Source: Verrucomicrobiaceae bacterium (GTDB lineage Bacteria > Verrucomicrobiota > Verrucomicrobiia > Verrucomicrobiales > Verrucomicrobiaceae). From it: DNA of 64,000 nucleotides. Made by a program: the position numbers and the translations under genes. The DNA is taken from assembly GCA_016795375.1 (NCBI GenBank), contig JAEUHJ010000239.1, positions 1-64,000 on the forward strand. The letters run 5' to 3'. Below are positions 8,347 to 16,902 of the stretch, piece by piece; position 1 is the stretch's first letter, and every line of letters starts with the position of its first letter. The notes beneath the pieces are model-generated. The model was not told where the DNA came from. It worked only from the letters and a program-made list of their open reading frames with translations, and searched no databases.

Positions 8347-10515
8347 ATGGAACAAACTCTCAACCTTCCTGCTGCGGGGCATTCCAGCACCTTGAACCGC
8401 ATACACGAGGCATCGGCCAAGTTTCAACGCTATAAAATTCTATTGCGTCGGCGCTGGTGGTTTTTGCTGCTAACTGCCAGCATCGGTGTCTGTGTGCAGG
8501 CGTTGAGAATCACCGGGCGTCCGCAGGAGTTCCGCTCGTTGGCAAAACTTGTCGCCGGTGGACAGATGGTCATGAACGACAGCGTTTCCTGGCATGAGCA
8601 GCAGGCTGACTTTTACGGCACGATTATTGAAACCGTGGAGAGTGCGGAGATGAAGCGGCGCGCTCTGGAACGCGTACGCGCAATGAATCCAGATTTGAAA
8701 GACTCCGAAGTGGAAATCCGCGTCGCTCAAACAAAGGGATCGGCAATCTTCAACATACTGGCAACGGGCTCAGAGCCTAAATACACCAAGGTTTTCCTCG
8801 ATGCCTTGCTTGCCGAATTTATTTCTTTCAGGCAGAGCATTCGAGAACAGGCTCAAGGGAAGGTTCTTCAACAGTTTCTGCAAGAAGTCCTTTCCAAGCA
8901 AAAGCTGATGGAAGACAGCCTGGACCGCCTGACCAAGTTTCGAGCTGCCAATAACATCATCACCATCACGAATGGAAATAATGCGGCGGCGCTTTTCCTG
9001 AACAATCTTCTGGCACAGCGTGAATCTCAACGCACAACATTTGAAGAGCTGAAACTGGAGATTGCCAATGTTAACGCGGCCATGGAGGCGAGAGAGCGAA
9101 TGCTTAATGCTGCAACGGGCAATGCTAAAACGGCGGAATCAGCGCAGGCGACGACCGTGAAGGTGGAAACTTCGTCAGGTGGCAATGGCATGACCATGGC
9201 GGAGCAGGATTTCCTGCGGACGAAGTCAAAAATCACGGAGCTGAAGACCAGGCTGGATTCATTGCTGCTGCAGTTCAAAAGTCAGCACCCGCAGGTTCAA
9301 GATGTGTCCGAGCAGCTGGCGGCGCAGAGGGCGCTCCTTGGTTCTTATTCTGAACAGATAGGCCAGGAGAAGCATTCACAAATGGAAGAGGTTCAGCGCC
9401 GGATTCAAGTTCTGGATGTGCAGATCAAAGAGAAGCAAAAAGAGGCGCTTGAATTAGGGGCTAAAATTGCAGAAGACAATCAACTGGAAAAGGCTGCCGA
9501 GTCGTCAAAATTGGCCTACGAAAAATTGTTCGAGAAATTCGAGCGTTTGCAGAGTGTTTTTAACACTCAAGCAGATTATGTCGCCATACAAGAGCGGGCG
9601 ACCCCGGCTTCTGAAAATGTTGAAGATTGGGTCATGCCGATTGTCATCGGGTTGATTGCTGGAGTTGGTGTTGGTGTTGGCATATTGCTGTTGTTCGATC
9701 GTTTGGACGACCGGGTTAACTCATTTAGTGAGTTCCAGGCTTTGTTTCCAGGCGAGGCAGTGCTCGGACAGATACCTGACCAGAGAAGCCGTGGTGATGT
9801 CGCCTTGTTGCGTCCTAATGATGACAGGCATCTCTACGCGGAAGCCTTTAGAAATATTCGTTCTTCCATTTTATTCAAGAACTGGCAGGGCAAGCCTCCG
9901 AAGACTATTCTTGTGACAAGCGCTGTTCCCAATGAAGGTAAAACGACAGTAACCTCAAACCTGGCTGTGACTATGGCTCTGGCTGGAGCGCGGGTGCTGC
10001 TTGCTGATTGTGACCTTCGGCGAGGTGGAGTTAGTGAACTGTTCAAGCTGCCTTCATCACCTGGCTTTAGTGATGTTTTGCGCGGGAAGCTCTCTTGGAG
10101 GGATGCTGTCCAGGAAACCAGCATTCGAAATCTTGATTTGCTGTCGCGCGGCGACGTCTTCGACCAGACGTCGGAAATGCTTCTCTCAAAAAATGCGGAA
10201 GAGATGCTGGATGAAATGTCCGCAGAGTACGATTATGTGATATTCGACAGTGCCCCAATGCTTGTCGCCGACGACACCGCCAGTTTTGCGCCCAAGTTGG
10301 ATGCGGTGTTATTTGTTGTAAGAATGTGTTCAACGATGGCAAGGCTTTCTGGTAAAGCCCTCGATTTGCTATACGAGCGGCAAGTTAACATCGGGGGGGT
10401 AATACTTAACAGGTCGAGTTCCAGCCTGAAAGAATACACTTATTACAATTACGCTAGTTATTACTATGCACCTGCAAAGGCAGCTAATCAAGTTGAGCAG
10501 CCGCCCGCCGCTTGA
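8347..10515 (+). CDS. Wzz/Wzc-like chain-length regulator with tyrosine autokinase domain
   Basis: Inner-membrane polysaccharide co-polymerase fused to a BY-kinase of 722 residues. The N-terminal Wzz region has a transmembrane segment at about 38-55. A long coiled-coil-rich periplasmic part follows, then a second transmembrane segment near 428-448 (PIVIGLIAGVGVGVG). The kinase has Walker A SAVPNEGKTT near residue 525, Walker A' LLADCDLRR near 550 and Walker B YVIFDSAP near 628. A Tyr-rich tail near 697-710 (YTYYNYASYYY) is the likely autophosphorylation cluster. Such proteins set EPS chain length and couple polymerisation to export. No glycosyltransferases, polymerase or flippase are in the window, so the remaining EPS genes must lie elsewhere. 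Confidence 0.92.
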   Translation: MEQTLNLPAAGHSSTLNRIHEASAKFQRYKILLRRRWWFLLLTASIGVCVQALRITGRPQEFRSLAKLVAGGQMVMNDSVSWHEQQADFYGTIIETVESAEMKRRALERVRAMNPDLKDSEVEIRVAQTKGSAIFNILATGSEPKYTKVFLDALLAEFISFRQSIREQAQGKVLQQFLQEVLSKQKLMEDSLDRLTKFRAANNIITITNGNNAAALFLNNLLAQRESQRTTFEELKLEIANVNAAMEARERMLNAATGNAKTAESAQATTVKVETSSGGNGMTMAEQDFLRTKSKITELKTRLDSLLLQFKSQHPQVQDVSEQLAAQRALLGSYSEQIGQEKHSQMEEVQRRIQVLDVQIKEKQKEALELGAKIAEDNQLEKAAESSKLAYEKLFEKFERLQSVFNTQADYVAIQERATPASENVEDWVMPIVIGLIAGVGVGVGILLLFDRLDDRVNSFSEFQALFPGEAVLGQIPDQRSRGDVALLRPNDDRHLYAEAFRNIRSSILFKNWQGKPPKTILVTSAVPNEGKTTVTSNLAVTMALAGARVLLADCDLRRGGVSELFKLPSSPGFSDVLRGKLSWRDAVQETSIRNLDLLSRGDVFDQTSEMLLSKNAEEMLDEMSAEYDYVIFDSAPMLVADDTASFAPKLDAVLFVVRMCSTMARLSGKALDLLYERQVNIGGVILNRSSSSLKEYTYYNYASYYYAPAKAANQVEQPPAA

Positions 10516-10545
10516 GGTGCCACGGATTTATTGACCAAAAGAGAG

Positions 10546-10611
10546 TTAGTTGGCGAGGGCAAGAGCGGCCTCGAAGTGGTGATGGGTTCGGTAGTTGAGT
10601 GGCCTGTCCTC
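10546..10611 (-). pseudogene. Possible IS3-type transposase C-terminal remnant
   Basis: On the minus strand, 21 codons before a TAA at 10546-10548 read RPLNYRT...FEAALALAN. This resembles the classic IS3-family OrfB ending (HSxLNYRTPxxFE). The upstream frame has no further integrase text, so only the tail remains. The match is short and could be coincidental. Confidence 0.35.
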
Positions 10612-10680
10612 TGAGAAGAGGAGAGTTGTAAAATGTAGTTCTGGCGTATCCGTGTATGCGTCATTTGTAGCCCCGTAGGG

Positions 10681-10802
10681 ATGAAGCACTACAACGAGTG
10701 GCGACCGCATCAGCCCTGGGAAACGAGACACCTGCGGTTAAGGATCGCCCCAAGAAACCGCTCACGGCGACCAAGAAGGAGGTGCTGGGAATGGCCGCCT
10801 GA
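10681..10802 (+). pseudogene. Frameshifted C-terminal fragment of an IS3-like transposase (rve integrase family)
   Basis: The plus strand reads KHYNEWRPHQ up to base 10713. Shifting frame at 10714-10716 it continues LGNETPAVKDRPKKP and then TATKKEVLGMAA to a TGA at 10800-10802. The joined text is the standard end of an IS3-like integrase (YNEWRPHxxLGNxTP). One base appears to be lost at the junction and the catalytic DDE core is absent, so it is a dead relic. It implies past insertion and decay of an element immediately downstream of the EPS operon. Confidence 0.65.
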
Positions 10803-10828
10803 CCACCTCCCCTCCCACGACGGCGACC

Positions 10829-10861
10829 GCATTTTGAGCTGTTGTGAACAACTCAAAATGC
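10829..10861. repeat. Perfect 10-bp inverted repeat (hairpin)
   Basis: GCATTTTGAG at 10829-10838 pairs with CTCAAAATGC at 10852-10861 around a 13-base loop that can itself pair (TTGT...ACAA). No T-run follows on either strand, so it is not a clear intrinsic terminator. It may be an end of a degenerate mobile element. Confidence 0.6.
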
Positions 10862-11011
10862 GGAGCAAAGCCCTTGCGCAGCCGCTCCCAGAGAGCGAAG
10901 CCCAATCCCAACCCCGGCATGACTGCCATCGCTTAATTTCCAGCAACACTGGCCTGACGCCGGGACTCACTTTGCATGTCATCAAGGGTCCTTGATGCCC
11001 GGCGGCCGTCT

Positions 11012-12757
11012 TCATGGATCGGCTCCGGCGCCCCAGAGTTTCCTAAGCAGCTCAAACATCCCGGGGTCGTGCCGCTTCAACTCCGCGCGCGTGAACGGGA
11101 AAAAGTCATTCCTCGAAAAATAAGCCTCGGAGCACTCCGCGAAGTATTCCTTCGCGTTCGTCATCGCATAGGCCTTGTCCAGCCGCTTGCGGCCCTCGGA
11201 ATCCTGGCGCTGCACCTGGTCATATTTGCCCGCCGCCTTCGCCTTCTCGAAAACCGCCTCGATCTCCGCGTTCTCAAAGCCCAGCACGCGGTCATGAAAC
11301 GCGTGCGCCAGCTCGTGCAGCGCAAAGTTCGGCATCCGGCGCGTCTCCGCCTCGAAAATGCGCACATTGGTGAACTCCACCGCCTTCTCCATCACCGGAT
11401 CGCGGCCGTTGCCACGCAACCAGCCCGCGCCGGGATGATACTCGGCACGCGGGCGCACCCCCGTATACTCCGGATTGATCCACAGCGGCACCTTGCGCAG
11501 TTCCGTCACGGATTTCGCAGGCACGACACGCGCGATTTCATCGAGCTGCATCCGCAGCAGCCCCAGCGCCTTCTCCAGCGCCTCCGCATCCGCGAAGAGC
11601 GCCGGATGAATCCTCACCGTCCAGCCCGCGATGAGGCGCAGGTCATGCTCCTTCGTGCCCGTGGCTTTTTCAAAACGCCTCCGCTGATCCTGCTTGATGA
11701 GTCCGCGCGCTTTCATGAGCCGGTCCGGCCACACAAACTTCGGCGCTTTCGCCGGATCGTAGCCAGCGAGATGACCCGTGAGCCGCGTCTGCGGCTTTGT
11801 GTATTTCAAAACAGTGCCGCCAAACACCTCGCGGCACAGCGCGGCGAGTTTCGGATCGTAGGCGAGCAGTTCGTCACGCGTATCGACATGATTGTGCTGC
11901 GCGTCGTTCTGCCGGTTGTTGTCGAACCAGCTCTGCACGCCCTCCGCCCAGTATTCGTGATGATTTGATGACGCGTAGGCCCCCTTCCACAGCCCCGCCT
12001 TCATCGCGTCGTCAAAAGCCGCCTTCAGTCGCGTGTCGAAGGTCGGATCGACGTTCGTCAGCCCGCGCAGGTGCAGATTGTGCGCGAACTCGTGGATGAG
12101 GATGTTCTCCGTGTCATACGGATCGCCGTCGTAGGCCAGCAGGTTCTCCTCCGCACACGAACAAAACGGATCCGTCTCGCTGCCGCCCAGCCCGCGTGCC
12201 CGCGCATCCCAGTATTCCTTCGCCGTCAGCGCCTCAAAACCCTTCACCGGCCCCAAGCGTGCGAACTCCGGCAAATCCATCGTGAACTCGTCATGCGCCA
12301 TGATGCACAGCCGTGCTCCGCTCGCCGTCATCGCCTCCCGCACATCCGGCCGCTTCGCCAGCATCAGATCGACGAGATAAACCGCCTCCTTCACCGCAAA
12401 CGGACTCACCCGCGCCGACGCCACGATGGGGAAGCCGCCCGCGCTCGCCCGCTGCGTGTAAAACGCAGGCACACCATCCTTCGCCGCCGGATCATAGCGA
12501 AAGCCCTGGATGCGCACCTGGCTCACCACATCCGTCTCTTTTTTGCCATCCACGATCACAAACCGATGCCCCAGCCTCGTCCCGATGATTTGATCCTTCC
12601 CCGGCTCGATCTTGCCGTTCGAGACGCGATGACCATCATTCATCTCCCAAAACACCTCGATGGCATCCGGCCCCGCGTTGATGATTTGCAGCTTCGGGCG
12701 GTCGAGGGCGAATGCGGATGCCGCAAAGAGAGCGAGGACGAGAAGCGAGGTTTTCAT
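11012..12757 (-). CDS. Exported protein with VHL-like beta domain and two HExxH zinc-peptidase-like cores
   Basis: Secreted 581-residue protein. The signal peptide covers residues 1-18 (start ATG at 12755-12757; longer frames lack a signal). Residues 23-80 resemble a VHL beta domain: II-N, then IEVFW, then a G-rich turn, then T..GH. Two zinc-site-like blocks follow. HEFAH is at 222-226 with YWAEG...WF about 46 residues later (E272). HELAH is at 481-485 with YFAEC..AYF about 56 residues later (E541). The matching HExxH...(Y)(W/F)AE arrangement indicates an internal duplication of a gluzincin-like fold. Both sites look intact. The function is unknown; a peptidase acting outside the cytoplasm is likely. 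The start lies 61 bp downstream of the dadA stop in the same direction. Confidence 0.8.
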   Translation of the reverse strand: MKTSLLVLALFAASAFALDRPKLQIINAGPDAIEVFWEMNDGHRVSNGKIEPGKDQIIGTRLGHRFVIVDGKKETDVVSQVRIQGFRYDPAAKDGVPAFYTQRASAGGFPIVASARVSPFAVKEAVYLVDLMLAKRPDVREAMTASGARLCIMAHDEFTMDLPEFARLGPVKGFEALTAKEYWDARARGLGGSETDPFCSCAEENLLAYDGDPYDTENILIHEFAHNLHLRGLTNVDPTFDTRLKAAFDDAMKAGLWKGAYASSNHHEYWAEGVQSWFDNNRQNDAQHNHVDTRDELLAYDPKLAALCREVFGGTVLKYTKPQTRLTGHLAGYDPAKAPKFVWPDRLMKARGLIKQDQRRRFEKATGTKEHDLRLIAGWTVRIHPALFADAEALEKALGLLRMQLDEIARVVPAKSVTELRKVPLWINPEYTGVRPRAEYHPGAGWLRGNGRDPVMEKAVEFTNVRIFEAETRRMPNFALHELAHAFHDRVLGFENAEIEAVFEKAKAAGKYDQVQRQDSEGRKRLDKAYAMTNAKEYFAECSEAYFSRNDFFPFTRAELKRHDPGMFELLRKLWGAGADP

Positions 12758-12818
12758 GAGTAGATTCGATTGTGAATCGAATGGTTTGGAGACGCGCGGA
12801 TTCGGTTGCCAACCGAAG

Positions 12819-14060
12819 CTACGCAAAACGGTCGGGTGACATCAAATCGAGCTTCACGGGCGAATTCTCGCCGCTGAGCACGTCCGCGATGATTTTGCCC
12901 GTCGCAGGCGCGAGGCTCAAGCCCATCATCGCATGACCGGTGGCCACGGTGAGGTTTTTCCAGCGCTGCGTGCGGCCGATGTAAGGCATGCCATCCGGTG
13001 AGACAGGGCGCAGGCCGCTCCAGGGGTTGACTTCGGCAAAGTCACGCTCATTGAAGGCGGGGAAATACTGCGGAAAGGCCCGCGTGATGCCGCGCACACG
13101 ACACTGGGTGATGGATTCGTCGATTCCCGCGATCTCCATCGTGCCGCCGACGCGCAACGCGCCATTCATCGGTGTCACGGCGAGACGTGCCTCGGTGCAG
13201 ATGCTGCACAGCTCGGGAAGCTGCCTCGGATTTGCCAGCGTGAGGCTGTAGCCCTTGCCCGCCTGCATCGGAATCTTCAAACCGAGCCCCTGCGCCAGCT
13301 CCGCCGACCACACACCGCCGCAGAGCACGAATTCATCGCTTTCGATGTCGCCGTGTGTTGTTTGAACGGCGCGGAGTTTTCCGGCTTCCGTCATGAAACC
13401 GCTCACTTCTGTCTCCCACATGAAATCCACTCCCAGGCGGCTCAATTCGGCCTCCAAGGCCGCGATGAAGCGTCCCGGCGTGAGATGGCAGTCCTTCGGG
13501 AAATACACACTGCCGCAGACATCCATCGTCACCGCCGGATCGATCGCCGCAGTCGCCTTCACATCGAGAACCTCCGCCGGAATGCCCAGCTCGCGCGCCT
13601 TTTGCGCCATGTGGGCTTCTTCATCGAGCGTCTGCTGTTTTTTGCACAGCATGAGCAGCCCGCGTTTCACCAGACCGAAGTCCAGGCCCATCTCCTCGAA
13701 GCATTGACGGCTCAGCAGGCTCAAATCACGCAACACGGGCGCGGCGGCATCGACTCGCGCCTTGGTCGCAGCCTGCCAGAACCTCACGCCCCAGTTCATC
13801 AGGCCGAAATCGAGCCTCGGCTTGATGTAGAAGGGCGATTCGGGATTCCACATCCATTTCAGGCCCAGCATCACCATTCCCGGCGCGGCGAGCGGGATGA
13901 AATGACTCGGCACGATCATGCCCGCATTGCCAAACGAGCATCCATCGCGCTGACGTGCCTTCTTTTCGATCACCGTGACCTTCATGCCACGTCGAGCGCA
14001 ATAAAGCGCTGTGCAGAGGCCGATGACGCCCGCGCCGAGGATGGTGACTTCTGATGGCAT
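12819..14060 (-). CDS. dadA: D-amino-acid dehydrogenase (DadA-type FAD oxidoreductase)
   Basis: FAD-dependent enzyme expected to deaminate D-amino acids and pass electrons to the membrane quinone pool. The N-terminus is a Rossmann motif (VTILGAGVIGLCTALY, then VTVIEKK). Family text follows: GCSFGNAGMIVPSHFIPLAAPG, LTPGRFIAAL, and near the end NPWSGLRPVSPDGMPYIG and ATGHAMMGLSLAPATGK. It has 413 residues, the normal length. The ATG at 14058-14060 starts right at the Rossmann strand. It diverges from the metzincin gene. The substrate could be another D-amino acid or glycine, as in the wider DAO superfamily. Confidence 0.88.
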   Translation of the reverse strand: MPSEVTILGAGVIGLCTALYCARRGMKVTVIEKKARQRDGCSFGNAGMIVPSHFIPLAAPGMVMLGLKWMWNPESPFYIKPRLDFGLMNWGVRFWQAATKARVDAAAPVLRDLSLLSRQCFEEMGLDFGLVKRGLLMLCKKQQTLDEEAHMAQKARELGIPAEVLDVKATAAIDPAVTMDVCGSVYFPKDCHLTPGRFIAALEAELSRLGVDFMWETEVSGFMTEAGKLRAVQTTHGDIESDEFVLCGGVWSAELAQGLGLKIPMQAGKGYSLTLANPRQLPELCSICTEARLAVTPMNGALRVGGTMEIAGIDESITQCRVRGITRAFPQYFPAFNERDFAEVNPWSGLRPVSPDGMPYIGRTQRWKNLTVATGHAMMGLSLAPATGKIIADVLSGENSPVKLDLMSPDRFA

Positions 14061-14174
14061 GCCTTTCTGTAACTCGCACGTCACCTGAAATCTTGAGCAA
14101 ATAACCCAGCGCAGTCCTTTAAAGCAGACAAGCGCCGCGAAATCTCCAAGTGACAGGGGGGGGGCGGCGTTGCT

Positions 14175-16055
14175 ATGGCTCACGCAATGAGCCGCTCCCG
14201 CATCTATTTTTTTCATCTGGTCTCCCTGGTGTCCGCAGTTTGTCTGTGCAGGCCAATCCTTGCAGCAGATCCTGCGCCCGTGCCGTTGCGGGAGCTGATG
14301 GCGGGGGAGCCGTCGCGTGCTGATCTCGCCCGCGCTCGCAGCAGACTGGATGAATGGGAAACCACCGCGCCGGAGAAGGCGCGGCGTGTCATGCGCGTCT
14401 GCTACTGGTCGCCCGCGGACCGCGAGCCGCAGCCGCGGCATCGTGAGCGGCTCACCGGTGTGATGCGCAGCGTGCAGGCTTTTTACCTGCGCGAGATGGC
14501 CGCCTGGGGCTTCCCCGGCCGCACCATCCAGCTCGAAGACGATGCCGACGGCCTGGTGCGGCTGCACATGGTCAAGGGCACGCTGAAGTCCGAGGAGTGC
14601 AGTGAGACGGATGGCAGCGATGGCCGCGCGATCCGCGCAGACTGCCTCGAGGTGCTGCGGGCGGCGGGAGTGGATGGAGACGCGGAGACGATGGTCATCT
14701 TCTGCAATCTGGCGGATTGGAATCCAGAGACGCGTGAGATGGGCCATCACAGCCCCTATTATGCGAGCGGGGATTACCGCTCCGGCACGGCGTGGCAGGT
14801 GGATTCTCCGCTGCTGGATGCCGCATCGCTGGATGTGAAGGACCAGCATGTGAAAGACCGCCAGTATGGCCGCATCTCGCTGGGCAAATACAACAGCATC
14901 TTCGTCGGCGGTGTGTGTCATGAGCTGGGGCATGCGCTGGGCCTGCCGCACTGCGTGCAGAGCGCCGCCATGCGAGCGGTGCGCGGCAGCGCCCTCATGG
15001 GCAGCGGGAACCGCACCTATGGCGATGAGCTGCGCGGGGATGGACGCGGCAGCTTTCTCACCCTGCCGCATGCGCTGAAGCTGGCCGCGCATCCGCAGTT
15101 CTCCGGCTCGGTGAAGCAGCTCGGCACCGCGCTGCGGAGCACGTTCACGGAATGGAGGCTGGAGCCGGTGGCCGAGGGGCTGTGCGTCTCTGCCACGGTG
15201 CGGGCAAACCTGCCCATGCACGCCGTGCTGGCCTATGCGGACCCTGCGGGCGGCTCGGACTACGATGCGGAAATCGCCGCCGCCGTGCCAGATGAGCAGG
15301 GCCGCTTCACCCTGCTGCTGCCGCTTGTGCAAAAGAAGAACGCCGCCACGGCCACGCTGCGCATCGGGGCTGTTGGCGTGAATGGCGCGGCCACAGTGGG
15401 GCTGCGTGCCTTCAGGCCCATCCGCATGGAAATGCGTCTCTCTGCCGCTGAAGGCTACGATGTGACCAGGACGATGCAAAAAATCGAGTTCGACGAGTTC
15501 TGGCCCGCCTTTCGCGATGACAAAATCACTGCCGAGACGTTCGCCAAACTCAGCCCGGCCACACAGGCGCTCTTCACCCGGCTGCGTGCGGCGGACAGCG
15601 CTGCTGGCAAGCCCGCACCCGAAACAGTGCCTGCTGAAAAACGCGAAGCCGCCTTGTCCGATCTGCTGCCCTCAAAGGCCATCACCGGCTGGCAGGGGGT
15701 CCATTTTGACCGCACACCCGAAGGCGGGCCGCTCATCGGCCCCGGCGGGCTCATCGCTCACGGTCTGTATGCGCATGCTGACTCCGAGCATGAATACCAG
15801 CTCGGGGGGAAATGGAGCACGTTCAGCGGTAGCGCCTGCCTTCTTGAGCAAGGCTTCGGCCCAGTCCAAGCCACGATCATCGGCGATGGGCGCACTCTGT
15901 GGGAATCTCCCGTGCTCAAAAACGGAGATGCCGCTGATTTCAAAGTCAGCGTGGAAGGCGTGCGCACCCTCACCCTGCGTATGCGTGGCAAAGATGGCAA
16001 AAACGGAGCCTGGGGTGCATGGGCTGAACCGGTGCTCCAGCGAGGCAAAAAGTAG
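14175..16055 (+). CDS. Secreted metzincin-like metallopeptidase with C-terminal NPCBM domain
   Basis: Exported 626-residue protein. The signal peptide ends near LAADP (residue 31). The metzincin signature is complete, with HELGHALGLPH at 249-259 (HExxHxxGxxH) and a Met-turn candidate ALMGS at 273-277. The C-terminal 100 residues (AHGLYAHADSEHEY..., then VQATIIGDGRTLWES...) match the NPCBM carbohydrate-binding style, GLxxHAxS....Y and DG..L..S. The middle region, about 300-500, is unassigned and may be beta-sandwich. The combination suggests proteolysis of glycoproteins or of wall-associated protein. A second ATG at 14187 gives a cleaner signal peptide; the first has a G-rich tract about 12 bases upstream. 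Confidence 0.82.
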   Translation: MAHAMSRSRIYFFHLVSLVSAVCLCRPILAADPAPVPLRELMAGEPSRADLARARSRLDEWETTAPEKARRVMRVCYWSPADREPQPRHRERLTGVMRSVQAFYLREMAAWGFPGRTIQLEDDADGLVRLHMVKGTLKSEECSETDGSDGRAIRADCLEVLRAAGVDGDAETMVIFCNLADWNPETREMGHHSPYYASGDYRSGTAWQVDSPLLDAASLDVKDQHVKDRQYGRISLGKYNSIFVGGVCHELGHALGLPHCVQSAAMRAVRGSALMGSGNRTYGDELRGDGRGSFLTLPHALKLAAHPQFSGSVKQLGTALRSTFTEWRLEPVAEGLCVSATVRANLPMHAVLAYADPAGGSDYDAEIAAAVPDEQGRFTLLLPLVQKKNAATATLRIGAVGVNGAATVGLRAFRPIRMEMRLSAAEGYDVTRTMQKIEFDEFWPAFRDDKITAETFAKLSPATQALFTRLRAADSAAGKPAPETVPAEKREAALSDLLPSKAITGWQGVHFDRTPEGGPLIGPGGLIAHGLYAHADSEHEYQLGGKWSTFSGSACLLEQGFGPVQATIIGDGRTLWESPVLKNGDAADFKVSVEGVRTLTLRMRGKDGKNGAWGAWAEPVLQRGKK

Positions 16056-16110
16056 CCGTCTCCCACTCTCGCCCGCTGGACGTCCCGCGCATGCTCGCTA
16101 AGCCATCTGC

Positions 16111-16902
16111 ATGGAACCGACATGGACTGATAAAATCGTCATCGTCACCGGCGGAGGTGGTGGCATGGGGCAGGCTGCGGCGAAGCGCTTTGCGGATGCC
16201 GGGGCGCGGACGTTTGTTTTCGGCCGCACGAAGGAATCGCTTCAAGAAACTGCCGCGCTGTCGAATAACATCACGCCCGTCGTCTGCGATGTCGCGGACA
16301 CGACCAGCGTTGCCGCCGCGCTTGACGAAGTGTTGAAGCACGGCGTTCCCTTCGCCCTCATCCACACCGCGGGCATCAACACGCCGGATCGTTTCATGGC
16401 GCATGCCGATCCCACACGCATCGCCAGCGCGGAAAGCTGGCGGCGGGTCATGGAAATCAATGTCCTCGGCGTCGCGAACATGATCCAGGCTGTCGCGAAG
16501 CCCATGGCGGCGGCAGGCGGCGGGCGCATCGTCGTCGTGTCATCGACGGCAGGCCACGGCTACGATTCCTTCGCCGGCGTGCCTTACACGGCGAGCAAAT
16601 GGGCCGTGCATGGCATGTTGTTCACCGCGCGCATGCAGCTCAACGCGCACGGCATCGTCGTCTCCGAATACGCCCCAGGGGAGGCGCTCACGCCGCTCGT
16701 CAAACTGCGCCCGGTGCAGCTCACGGAGGAGCACAAAGCCAAGATGATCAGCACCACGGACTGCGCAGAGAGTCTGTTCTTCATCGCCAGCCAGCCGCAC
16801 AGCATGAGCCTCGTTCAGCTCCCTGCCTACCAGCCCTTCGGCGGCATGCCGCCACAGATTGCAGCACCCTGGTTGAAGGGGCTGGAGATTCGGCCGGTGT
16901 GA
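16111..16902 (+). CDS. Short-chain dehydrogenase/reductase
   Basis: Classical SDR of 263 residues using NAD(P)H. The cofactor motif TGGGGGMG is near residues 13-20, and the structural motif NVLG replaces NNAG-type text at about 115. The active-site pattern is VVVSSTAG (Ser) followed by YTASK near 158-162. The C-terminus keeps normal length. The substrate cannot be deduced. It follows the metzincin gene by 55 bp and may be co-transcribed with it, although no functional link is evident. Confidence 0.88.
   Translation: MEPTWTDKIVIVTGGGGGMGQAAAKRFADAGARTFVFGRTKESLQETAALSNNITPVVCDVADTTSVAAALDEVLKHGVPFALIHTAGINTPDRFMAHADPTRIASAESWRRVMEINVLGVANMIQAVAKPMAAAGGGRIVVVSSTAGHGYDSFAGVPYTASKWAVHGMLFTARMQLNAHGIVVSEYAPGEALTPLVKLRPVQLTEEHKAKMISTTDCAESLFFIASQPHSMSLVQLPAYQPFGGMPPQIAAPWLKGLEIRPV

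Larger units (their letters stand above)
10516..11011. other. Gene-poor 496-bp region with transposase debris and a hairpin
   Basis: No intact gene. It holds the C-terminal remnants of two different transposase genes on opposite strands (entered separately), a 10-bp-stem inverted repeat at 10829-10861, and a 24-base sequence at 10918-10941 that recurs near 35.4 kb. It separates the low-GC EPS operon from high-GC genes. Confidence 0.7.

Noticed and set aside
12819..15479. An 886-codon minus-strand frame extending dadA upstream
   Set aside because: The extension is antisense to the metzincin gene; the FAD-binding strand begins right at the ATG at 14060.
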